Assembly: GCA_029239575.1 (NCBI GenBank)
Contig: JARBUP010000124.1
Coordinates: 1 to 8,037, forward strand
Origin: Bacillota bacterium
GTDB taxonomy: Bacteria > Bacillota > Clostridia > Tissierellales > Sedimentibacteraceae
Direction: 5' to 3'
DNA: 8,037 bases
Numbering within the stretch: the first letter of the stretch is position 1; every line of letters begins with the position of its first letter. Of this stretch, positions 1 through 6,154 are shown piece by piece. The notes beneath the pieces are model-generated. The model was not told where the DNA came from, made no database searches, and was given only the letters and a program-made list of their open reading frames with translations. The position numbers and the translations under genes were made by a program.

Positions 1-26
1 AAATTGCTAAAATGTTTTACCTTTTA

Positions 27-60
27 TTACCAAATTTATTTTTTGTAAAGCCTTTGGTAA
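27..60. repeat. 8-bp inverted repeat, function unknown
   Basis: TTACCAAA at 27-34 is matched in inverse by TTTGGTAA at 53-60, with an 18-nt spacer. It lies outside the operon, beyond its terminator, and no gene is evident around it. The short ORFs over this stretch lack ribosome binding sites. It could be part of a plasmid maintenance site or chance. Confidence 0.35.
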
Positions 61-83
61 CGGTACTTCGCCGTGTTTATTAC

Positions 84-122
84 ATTCAACATAATATATT
101 ATATTATTATATTATGTTGAAT
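84..122. repeat. perfect 15-bp inverted repeat (cruciform-like)
   Basis: ATTCAACATAATATA at 84-98 is the exact reverse complement of 108-122, leaving a 9-nt AT-only loop. There is no T-run next to either arm, so a rho-independent terminator is not the best reading. It sits 34 bp beyond the operon terminator. Possible roles are a protein-binding site, a back-up transcription stop or an element of a neighbouring module outside the window. The sequence does not decide between them. Confidence 0.6.
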
Positions 123-155
123 TCATTTTTGCAAATTTACCTTTTTGAAATAAAC

Positions 156-198
156 AAACAAGAGCAAAGCCTTATGTATCAAGGCTTTGCTCTTGTTT
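156..198 (-). terminator. rho-independent terminator of the RiPP operon
   Basis: An 18-bp perfect stem (156-173 with 181-198) encloses the 7-nt loop ATGTATC. It lies about 85 nt downstream of the last permease stop codon on the minus strand. The minus-strand transcript continues into TTGTTTGTTTATTTC, a T-rich though interrupted tract. The stem is symmetrical, so it may also stop plus-strand transcription entering from the left. Its inner part contains several G-C pairs, unusual in this AT-rich stretch. Confidence 0.8.
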
Positions 199-208
199 AG
201 TGAATTCC

Positions 209-226
209 ACACAATTACTATTGTGT
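209..226. repeat. 7-bp hairpin ACACAAT/ATTGTGT
   Basis: ACACAAT (209-215) and ATTGTGT (220-226) form a small hairpin with a TACT loop. It lies between the last permease gene and the main terminator. It has no T-run and is probably a minor structure or a binding site. Confidence 0.3.
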
Positions 227-282
227 TAAGTTCATATTTTAAAATTAATTAAATTTAAGTTTATAGATTAATATCTTTTTTA

Positions 283-1086
283 TTAATTAAAAACATCTTT
301 TTTCTCCATAATAAATATGTATAGCATAAATGTAATTATAAAATAAATAAATGATATTAATCCACAATATAAAATGTTATGTGTAATTCTCATTGGAACA
401 TCAGAATTAAATAATGCTAACATACCTGTAGGTGAGAAAAACTTAGTATTTGTAAATGAATCACTAATACCCATTATTATTATAAACATAATCGAAATTA
501 ATGTTAATATAGATTTATTTATATTAGTACATGAAATTAACGCTATAATACTTGTAAATGCCAACATAGGTATTGCTCCAAATAAATATATTACAAATGT
601 TTCAATAAAATTTGTCGATGTAGTACCCTGTATTCCAAAGAAAAATGCTCCAATTATAAATCCTACTACAAAAAACATACATATGATTATAAATATATTT
701 ATAATCATATAAATATATTTACTTAAAGTTAATTTTAACTTACTTATTCCGGATGCCAATACAAATTTAGCATTTCCAGATTTATAGTCATATAGAAATG
801 TATCTATAGATAAAAAAGATATAATCATAATTGAAAATTGTGTTGTTCCACCAAATATTGAATCTGTAGAAAATATTTTTAAATAATTTAATGCATTTAA
901 GTTATTTAATAAAAATTTCATATTAGGAGGAAAACCAGAAATCGCTCCTGATTGAAATTTAGAATCAGTATAAGATTTTGCAGTAAAAAAACTTAAAAGA
1001 ATTATATAAGCTAATATAACATATAATTTTTTTTCTGAAAAAAGTTTTATATATTCATTTTTAACTAACTTTATTATATTTTTCAT
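283..1086 (-). CDS. ABC-2 type permease subunit, second of two (probable RiPP immunity/export)
   Basis: A 267-residue integral membrane protein. Hydrophobic stretches suggest about six membrane helices, near residues 20-36, 82-99, 124-150, 162-186, 192-209 and 238-260. The segment after helix 2 (DYKSGNAKFVLASGISKLKL, 100-119) has the layout seen in ABC-2 permeases, where an E/D-rich turn precedes the first coupling helix. An upstream in-frame TTG at 1092 is possible. I prefer the ATG at 1086 because it overlaps the preceding stop codon as ATGA, has AAAGGA at a workable distance, and gives the family-like N-terminus MKNIIKLVKNEYIKLF. It probably pairs with the upstream permease and the ATPase to form a LanFEG-like transporter that removes mature peptide from the membrane or secretes it. 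The substrate is inferred from context only. It is the last gene of the operon. Confidence 0.87.
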   Translation of the reverse strand: MKNIIKLVKNEYIKLFSEKKLYVILAYIILLSFFTAKSYTDSKFQSGAISGFPPNMKFLLNNLNALNYLKIFSTDSIFGGTTQFSIMIISFLSIDTFLYDYKSGNAKFVLASGISKLKLTLSKYIYMIINIFIIICMFFVVGFIIGAFFFGIQGTTSTNFIETFVIYLFGAIPMLAFTSIIALISCTNINKSILTLISIMFIIIMGISDSFTNTKFFSPTGMLALFNSDVPMRITHNILYCGLISFIYFIITFMLYIFIMEKKDVFN

Positions 1087-1835
1087 ATCCAAAAATCCTT
1101 TCTCTTAATTACAACAATATTAATGCTCATAATAATTATTGAATATAATATTGCAAAAATAAAAGATTTATATATGAGCACCTGATTTTTTCCCGTAATA
1201 AACATTAGATTAATTATTTCATAAGTAAGACTAAAAAACTTAACTCCACTAAATAAGTTATCAATAATATAAAACACAAAAAATATTACTATTGATAATG
1301 TTACAGAACTTTCAAATTTATCTAAAAGTAATGCTATTAAAATTGAACCAAGTATAATAGGCATTATTGATGTTGATATTAGAATATATTTTTTTAGTAA
1401 CTCTAGATATTCTTGTGAAAATATTCCTTGATAATTATGAGCTATAAATCCACTTATAATAGAAACTAAAGCAAATGCTGTAATTATATTAATTAATAAT
1501 ATTAAAAATATAGATATAAATTTACCAAATAGAACTTCAATTCTTGTTATTGGAGATATAATTAAGAATTTCATAGCTCCAATTTCATAATCTTCAGCTA
1601 TTATAGAATTTGATATAACTATAGTTATTATTGGAATTATTAAAGCCATAAGACCTGAATCTAAATTAGTTGAAGTTATAGACTTCGTTATTAGATCTAA
1701 ATAATTAGAATTAGACGTATCACTTATAAGTCTAATTAAACTTAAAACTATTGCAGAAAAGGTAATACTAAAAAAATACATTATCCATCTATACCTAAAG
1801 TACTTTTCAATTTCATTTTTTAAAACCCTACCCAT
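1083..1835 (-). CDS. ABC-2 type permease subunit, first of two (probable RiPP immunity/export)
   Basis: A 250-residue membrane protein with about six predicted helices (near 17-37, 61-79, 106-131, 151-171, 176-194 and 222-243). The stretch AEDYEIGAMKFLIISPITRI (80-99), followed by a GK pair at 104-105, matches the ABC-2 pattern of an acidic turn followed by (L/I)xxPIxR and GK. This is typical of the LanE/LanG and BcrB-like permeases. The start has AAGGAG 10 nt upstream. The gene begins 15 nt after the ATPase stop and overlaps the next permease by 4 nt, so the ATPase and both permeases look translationally coupled. Two similar-length, divergent permeases beside one ATPase imply a heterodimeric membrane part. 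The role in self-protection or export of the modified peptide is inferred from the neighbours. Confidence 0.87.
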   Translation of the reverse strand: MGRVLKNEIEKYFRYRWIMYFFSITFSAIVLSLIRLISDTSNSNYLDLITKSITSTNLDSGLMALIIPIITIVISNSIIAEDYEIGAMKFLIISPITRIEVLFGKFISIFLILLINIITAFALVSIISGFIAHNYQGIFSQEYLELLKKYILISTSIMPIILGSILIALLLDKFESSVTLSIVIFFVFYIIDNLFSGVKFFSLTYEIINLMFITGKNQVLIYKSFIFAILYSIIIMSINIVVIKRKDFWI

Positions 1836-1850
1836 TACATCCTTACTCCT

Positions 1851-2747
1851 TTATAATGCACTTAAAAAATATGATTCTAGTGTATTTTCTTTTTTCTTTA
1901 TAGATGTAATATCTATATTATTTAAAGCCAACTTTTTATTCACTTCTCCTATTTTCCCTTTATCAATACTAATTTTGATTATATTATCGTGTATATTTAT
2001 AGATTTCACTACTTCAAATTTTTCTAATATAACTTTTGCTTTTTGTAAATCAGAGGTATCTATATAATATTCATCAAATTCTTGTTTTAACAAATCTTTA
2101 ACGTATCCTTCACTTATAAGTTCACCTTTATTAATTATTGAAACTTTATTACAAAGTTCTTGTATTTCACTTAATATATGTGAGCATATTATAAAATTTA
2201 TATTTTCTTTTACAGAAAGTTCTTTTATCAAATTTCTTATTTCTACAACTCCTATCGGATCCAAACCATTTGTGGGCTCATCTAGTATAACTATTTTAGG
2301 ATGATTTATAAAAGCCCTTGCAATAGCTAAGCGTTGTTTCATTCCCAAAGAATATTTTTTAACTTTTTTATTTTTTTCTTTTTCCAATCCAACAATGTTA
2401 AGAACTTCATCAATTCTATCTTTAGGTAAATTATATAAATTTTTATATAAATCCAAGTTTTTATATCCACTTAAGTAATCATAAAAACTTGGAGCTTCTA
2501 TCATTGCACCAATTGAATTTAAAGCTTTATTTTTATCTTTCCAAACATCATAACCATTTATTTCAACTGTACCTTCTGTGGGTTTTACAAGACCAAGGAT
2601 CATCTTTATTGTAGTACTTTTTCCTGATCCATTTGGTCCTAAAAATCCATATATATCTCCCTGTTCTAAATTAATATTTATCTTATTTACTAGAGTAACT
2701 CCTTTAATTTTTTTTGTTATATTTATTGTTCTAATAATATTTTCCAT
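1851..2747 (-). CDS. ABC transporter ATP-binding protein, BcrA/LanF-like
   Basis: A 298-residue nucleotide-binding subunit, the usual length for the bacitracin-resistance/LanF group. With the start at 2747, Walker A is GPNGSGKST (37-45), the signature is SLGMKQ (133-138), Walker B with the catalytic glutamate is IVILDEP (152-158), and the switch histidine is H190. The position normally held by the Q-loop glutamine reads IGAMIEAP, so E84 takes its place; this E-loop is a hallmark of lantibiotic-immunity LanF ATPases. After about residue 215 a roughly 80-residue C-terminal extension follows, as in BcrA-type proteins. A GTG at 2756 is in frame, but it lies inside the AGGTG ribosome binding site of the ATG at 2747, so I use the ATG. 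It powers the two permeases encoded directly downstream and most likely gives self-immunity to the operon's peptide. Confidence 0.93.
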   Translation of the reverse strand: MENIIRTINITKKIKGVTLVNKININLEQGDIYGFLGPNGSGKSTTIKMILGLVKPTEGTVEINGYDVWKDKNKALNSIGAMIEAPSFYDYLSGYKNLDLYKNLYNLPKDRIDEVLNIVGLEKEKNKKVKKYSLGMKQRLAIARAFINHPKIVILDEPTNGLDPIGVVEIRNLIKELSVKENINFIICSHILSEIQELCNKVSIINKGELISEGYVKDLLKQEFDEYYIDTSDLQKAKVILEKFEVVKSINIHDNIIKISIDKGKIGEVNKKLALNNIDITSIKKKENTLESYFLSAL

Positions 2748-2799
2748 TACATACACCTACTTTCTTCAAAATAAATCTATTTTAATCCTAATACAATTA

Positions 2800-2847
2800 A
2801 AACTGTAAGAGTACCACTTTTAATCACTAAAGGTATTTTTACAGTTT
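2800..2847 (-). other. stem-loop across the protease/ATPase gene junction
   Basis: Segments 2800-2815 and 2832-2847 can fold into a 16-position stem with a 16-nt loop that contains the protease stop codon. In the minus-strand RNA, 14 of the 16 positions pair and two are A-C mismatches. The transcript continues TTTTAATTGTATT, which is too interrupted for a strong terminator. It could be a partial attenuator or an mRNA processing or stabilising structure that sets ABC expression apart from the upstream genes. Confidence 0.45.
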
Positions 2848-4034
2848 ATTTTTTGATTATTTTTAAATCTAAGCTTAATAATACTATATAAAGATATTGC
2901 CATTACGAGTATATAAATTTTTATCTCATTTATGCCATCAAATATATTATTATTTATCCGCCATCCTATCATAAAATTATAATACATTTGACTAAATTGT
3001 GAAAAAATCAAATATAAAATCATTATAACAGATACTATAAAATAGCATAAATATATACCTTTAAACGACTTAGACTTAGAATTAGATTTAGGATTAAATT
3101 GCAAAAAACTTTTAAAAGATTTAAAAGACTTTTTTCTCAAATTAGGGATTTTTAATAATGTAGATAAAACAAAATATCCATCCAGCGGCAAAAATGGTAC
3201 TAAATTACCAATTATCAACCCTAAGTTAGAATAACATGTAATCATAAATATATTATGAATGACACCTGTAGTAATTTTCTGCAATAAAATAGCACTTGAT
3301 AAAATTAACAGATTACAACAAACTCCTGATAACCATATATAAATTCTTTTTTTCCGTTCTATAGTATAAATTCCAGGTATAACTATATATGCTATAGGAT
3401 TTAAATATAGATATAAAGAAATCTTAAACTTCCTCGGCTTAAGTCCAAATCTTGTTGCAACTATTGCATGTGAAAGTTCATGGAATATTACACTAAGTGT
3501 AGTTATACTTATAGAAATAATTACACTTAATGTAGCTGAATTTACAATTTTAAATATATTTAAATATAACATTTGTTTCAAAATTAAAATAAAATTGGGA
3601 ATAGACATAAAAATTATAATTATTGATGTAAAAATTATAAAATTAATATATTTACTTAAGAAATAAAAAAAATTATTTACTTTACTTAATTCTAGAGTTA
3701 ATATATTTACTCCATATTTTTCATACTCATTTTTTTCTATATTGGAATTATTAGAATTTTCTATTAACCCGGATTTATCTAATAACTGATATAACTTAAT
3801 TATATTTATCTTTATATTATTCTTATTTTGTAACTTATATTTTATATCATCTAATGTATTATCACCATCAAAATAACTAATTACAGTTAAAATCTTATCT
3901 TTCAAGTTTTGATTAACTTCAATATATTTATCTTTAGCTAAACTCCCAATACAATATATATCTTCTTTATTATCATATTTAAAAAGTAAGTATGATTTTA
4001 TATCTGAAACCGCTAAAGGTTTATTTTTATTCAT
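2820..4034 (-). CDS. membrane M50-type zinc metalloprotease with N-terminal PqqD-like domain (YydH-like)
   Basis: A 404-residue protein with two parts. Residues about 10-93 look like a PqqD-type winged-helix RiPP recognition element: a strand region ending YIEVNQN, then ISYFDGDNTLDDIKYKL and a closing helix ending LLDKSGLIE. Residues about 125-390 are a polytopic membrane domain with site-2-protease hallmarks: the zinc motif HELSH (185-189) in a membrane helix, and NLVPFLPLDGY (277-287), whose D285 would be the third zinc ligand. A Ser/Lys/Phe-rich hydrophilic loop (about 300-326) separates the catalytic core from the last helices. AGGAG overlaps the maturase stop codon 10 nt before the ATG, so translation is probably coupled. 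By position and type it corresponds to YydH of the Bacillus epipeptide operon. It is the best candidate to cut the leader from the modified precursor at the membrane; that role is inferred. Confidence 0.85.
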   Translation of the reverse strand: MNKNKPLAVSDIKSYLLFKYDNKEDIYCIGSLAKDKYIEVNQNLKDKILTVISYFDGDNTLDDIKYKLQNKNNIKINIIKLYQLLDKSGLIENSNNSNIEKNEYEKYGVNILTLELSKVNNFFYFLSKYINFIIFTSIIIIFMSIPNFILILKQMLYLNIFKIVNSATLSVIISISITTLSVIFHELSHAIVATRFGLKPRKFKISLYLYLNPIAYIVIPGIYTIERKKRIYIWLSGVCCNLLILSSAILLQKITTGVIHNIFMITCYSNLGLIIGNLVPFLPLDGYFVLSTLLKIPNLRKKSFKSFKSFLQFNPKSNSKSKSFKGIYLCYFIVSVIMILYLIFSQFSQMYYNFMIGWRINNNIFDGINEIKIYILVMAISLYSIIKLRFKNNQKINCKNTFSD

Positions 4035-4048
4035 AAATACTATTACTC

Positions 4049-5371
4049 CTAACTAATCTTACATAAAGATAATATAATGTTTTCTGTTAATGTCTTCATA
4101 AATTTACAATCTTCTTCAGAAGTTTTGAATGCATTACCAGTATTAAAATAATTTATTCCTATACATCCATGACACAGAGTATTATTAAAACAATTTTTAC
4201 ATTTTAATGAATTCGCTTTATATGAGTTATCAAATAAATTTAATTTGTCGTTAGAAATATTTAAAGAAAATTTATCATCATTACGTATATTACCTAATTT
4301 ATATTTATCTATATCTGTAAGCATAAAACAAGGATAAATATCTCCTTTCGTAGATACTGAAAAAGTTGATATACCTGCATTACATATATATTGACTAGTC
4401 GTCTTAGAAATCAGATTTCTTATTATTCTATCAATTATCATGTAATTATTTTTATATCCTGATTTCTTTTTATTTTCAATAATTTCAGGTATAGATTTTA
4501 CAAATGATGACCTATCTTTTAAATAAAAATCTTCCGTTTTTTCACAACTCACAGGTACTATATGAATATTTTGTATTCCTAAATCTTTTTTTATATATTC
4601 AACTACATCTGAAACCTCAATGTTACTATTTACATGATATTGTGTAAAAGTAGCTTCTGCATTTTCAGGCTGTTTTGTATATTTTTTTAATTTGAAGATA
4701 TTACTTATTACTGCATCCGAACAACCTTGGCCATTTTTTAATAATCTAGTTTTATCATTAATACATTTAGGTCCATCTATACTTACTGTTAGTTGTATAT
4801 TATATTTGTTTATAATTCCAATGAATCTATCGCTAGAGCATGTTCCATTTGTAACTAATGAAATAATAGGCTTAAAATCTATTTCATGTATATTATATTT
4901 TTTATCAAAATAATCACCAACAAATTCTATTGCAGCTAAATTTAAGGTAGGTTCTCCACCAAAAAGTTGTATGCTTTGTATATTTTTATATTTGTCTAGA
5001 AATACATCTAAAGTTTTTTTCAAAGTATTCTCTGACATTTGTGATTCTTTAGAATTATAAATTCCACCATTAGCATAACAATACTTGCAATCTAAATTGC
5101 ATTTATTCGTTATATTTAATGTCAATTTAGATAAACATTCTTTATGTTTGCTTACTTCATAATTTATAATTTCTTTTTTTGTAATAAACGTTTTTATGTA
5201 ATTGTATTGATCTTCATTTATTTTGTATTTCTCCATTATTAAAGTTTTTTCATTGAAATTTACAATATCTTTTATTATAGATTTAGTAGTGGAATTTATC
5301 TTGAAAAATTTTAATGAATCTGGCAAATACAAAATTATATTTCCTTTATCTTCTATAAAATGAACTCTCAT
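4049..5371 (-). CDS. radical SAM/SPASM peptide maturase
   Basis: About 440 residues from the ATG at 5371; an in-frame ATG at 5389 would add six residues (MGRCCF). Neither start has a convincing ribosome binding site. I favour 5371 because MRVHFIEDKGNIILYL resembles the usual N-terminus of such maturases. Numbering from 5371, residues 1-75 look like a PqqD-like leader-binding domain. The radical SAM domain follows, with the 4Fe-4S motif CxxxCxxC at C91, C95 and C98 (CNLDCKYCY), then GGEP (138-141) and the TNG and SIDGP segments of the barrel. The C-terminal SPASM domain supplies C330, C348, C391, C394, C400, C403 and C422 for two auxiliary clusters. It should use S-adenosylmethionine to install a thioether, carbon-carbon or epimer modification on the 49-residue peptide encoded just upstream. 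The chemistry cannot be read from the sequence. Confidence 0.92.
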   Translation of the reverse strand: MRVHFIEDKGNIILYLPDSLKFFKINSTTKSIIKDIVNFNEKTLIMEKYKINEDQYNYIKTFITKKEIINYEVSKHKECLSKLTLNITNKCNLDCKYCYANGGIYNSKESQMSENTLKKTLDVFLDKYKNIQSIQLFGGEPTLNLAAIEFVGDYFDKKYNIHEIDFKPIISLVTNGTCSSDRFIGIINKYNIQLTVSIDGPKCINDKTRLLKNGQGCSDAVISNIFKLKKYTKQPENAEATFTQYHVNSNIEVSDVVEYIKKDLGIQNIHIVPVSCEKTEDFYLKDRSSFVKSIPEIIENKKKSGYKNNYMIIDRIIRNLISKTTSQYICNAGISTFSVSTKGDIYPCFMLTDIDKYKLGNIRNDDKFSLNISNDKLNLFDNSYKANSLKCKNCFNNTLCHGCIGINYFNTGNAFKTSEEDCKFMKTLTENIILSLCKIS

Positions 5372-5436
5372 AAAACAACACCGTCCCATACTGTACCATA
5401 TATTAATATTAAATTAATTATTACAATCGATTTAAA

Positions 5437-5468
5437 AAAAGTCTTCTCCCATAAAGAAAAAGACTTTT
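5437..5468 (-). terminator. intra-operon terminator/attenuator after the precursor gene
   Basis: A 13-bp stem (5437-5449 with 5456-5468, two G-U pairs in the minus-strand RNA) has a 6-nt loop. On the minus strand it is followed at once by seven T residues (5440-5434, the last four of the stem plus three more). It lies 15 nt past the precursor stop and about 65 nt before the maturase start. Only the minus strand has the T tract. This arrangement is common in RiPP operons: most transcripts stop after the peptide gene and a minority read through to the enzymes. Confidence 0.8.
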
Positions 5469-5483
5469 CTTAAAAAATTATTC

Positions 5484-5633
5484 TTAATTACAATATGATC
5501 CAAACCATCCATGAGGACATCCAAATCCAAAGCTAGGAGTAATTCCATCTTCTAGTATTTCTAATTCGTCAATGTTTACCTCTTCTAATTTAAGTTCTTC
5601 CATTTTAGTTTCTTTTAAATCTAACTCTTTCAT
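5484..5633 (-). CDS. RiPP precursor peptide, 49 residues
   Basis: The peptide begins MKELDLKETKMEELKLEEVN and ends with the probable core region GITPSFGFGCPHGWFGSYCN (residues 30-49). Residues 1-29 are highly charged with regularly spaced leucines and no hydrophobic stretch, so they are a recognition leader, not a Sec signal. The C-terminal part switches abruptly to glycine and aromatic residues, with two cysteines (39 and 48) spaced CX8C around HGWFGSY. AGGTGG lies 10 nt before the ATG. The gene directly precedes a radical SAM/SPASM enzyme and is the first gene of the operon. I do not recognise the core as a named family. A cysteine-to-carbon thioether (sactipeptide or ranthipeptide), an aromatic crosslink, epimerisation or a simple disulfide are all possible. 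The product is probably an exported antimicrobial or signalling peptide. Confidence 0.85.
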   Translation of the reverse strand: MKELDLKETKMEELKLEEVNIDELEILEDGITPSFGFGCPHGWFGSYCN

Positions 5634-5659
5634 AATATACACACCACCTATTTTTTTAT

Positions 5660-5701
5660 AATAAGTACATATTTTGCATGCATTTATATTATATACTTAT
5701 T
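5660..5701. promoter_or_regulatory. nested palindrome over the precursor promoter (candidate operator)
   Basis: AATAAGTA (5660-5667) and TACTTATT (5694-5701) form an 8-bp inverted pair. The palindrome TGCATGCA (5675-5682) sits almost exactly at their centre. The right arm abuts the -10 box and the palindrome covers the expected transcription start of the precursor operon. Such nested symmetry is typical of repressor sites, but no regulator gene is present in the window. Confidence 0.4.
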
Positions 5702-5716
5702 TGTATTTAATTGTAA
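5688..5716 (-). promoter_or_regulatory. probable promoter of the precursor/maturase operon
   Basis: On the minus strand a perfect TATAAT (-10, 5693-5688) is preceded by a 17-bp spacer and a weak -35, TTACAA (5716-5711). Transcription would start near 5681, giving a leader of about 48 nt with the AGGTGG site at 5649-5644. The poor -35 suggests that an activator may be needed. Confidence 0.55.
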
Positions 5717-5732
5717 TATAGTGATGTACAAG

Positions 5733-6101
5733 CCTCAAATTACATTGTTATCATTATTTAGGATATTATACAATATTTACTTGGAAATTCTCCTTATCCC
5801 TCCATTTTTCTTAGTATTTTTATATTATTACTTTAATGTTCTAAAGTAATATACATATAAACTTCGTAACCCGCCATTTTACTGAAGAAATTTTTGCTCT
5901 AAATATAATTTTAATCAAAGTTAAAATTAACGTGGAAAGATTGACCTTAACTAAAATTATAATTCAGAAGAAAAGTTGTTAAAGTTAATTTGAGGTTTAC
6001 ACAAAGTACAAAACTTTAATTCTTAGCTTATATGTGTTATATTCATTATGATTTTTTCTAATATAGTTAATTACATAGATGCTCCCTCCACCTCAAATTA
6101 A
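5733..6101. repeat. three copies of a TTAATTTGAGG motif in both orientations
   Basis: TTAATTTGAGG occurs on the plus strand at 5985-5995 and on the minus strand at 6091-6101, an exact 11-bp inverted pair. A 10-bp minus-strand match lies at 5733-5742, roughly 52 to 61 nt upstream of the expected precursor transcription start, a position suited to an activator site. The copies may be regulator or partition-protein sites, or coincidence. Confidence 0.35.
5743..5984. other. non-coding spacer with two adjacent hairpins
   Basis: No reading frame here has both a start site and useful length. Two stem-loops stand out. TATTACTTTA (5826-5835) pairs perfectly with 5842-5851 around ATGTTC. CTTCGTAA (5862-5869) pairs with 5879-5887, with one bulged base, around the GC-richer loop CCCGCCATT. 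No strong T-run follows either on either strand; the second has AAATTTTTG downstream on the plus strand. A small RNA or protein-binding role is possible but unproven. Confidence 0.35.
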
Positions 6102-6154
6102 TATAACTACTGTTCTGTGGAATTCATTTTTTATTTTTATTAAAGAATATAGAT

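Noticed and set aside
12..200. Plus-strand frame of 62 codons over the left repeats.
   Set aside because: It has no ribosome binding site, and its composition follows the two perfect inverted repeats it crosses. It is not plausible as a protein.
374..712. Plus-strand frame of 112 codons inside the last permease gene.
   Set aside because: It is antisense to a clear membrane-protein gene and lacks a start signal. Asn/Ile-rich translation is the usual shadow of an AT-rich hydrophobic gene.
3056..3135. Ser/Lys/Phe-rich repeats in the protease loop (residues about 300-326) as a possible recent repeat expansion or frameshift.
   Set aside because: The frame is intact and the segment is a hydrophilic loop between membrane helices. 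Low-complexity Lys/Ser loops are common in AT-rich genomes.
5837..5895. Minus-strand short frame MAGYEVYMYITLEH (with a few residues upstream) as a possible gene or gene remnant.
   Set aside because: It has no ribosome binding site and is closed by stops on both sides within about 21 codons. No family match that I can recognise.
201..6126. TGAATTCCACA at 201-211 and its exact reverse complement at 6116-6126 enclose the whole RiPP operon, as if they were ends of a mobile cassette.
   Set aside because: Eleven-base matches between unrelated points are expected several times by chance in an 8-kb AT-rich window. The flanks do not extend the match, there is no target-site duplication and no transposase.
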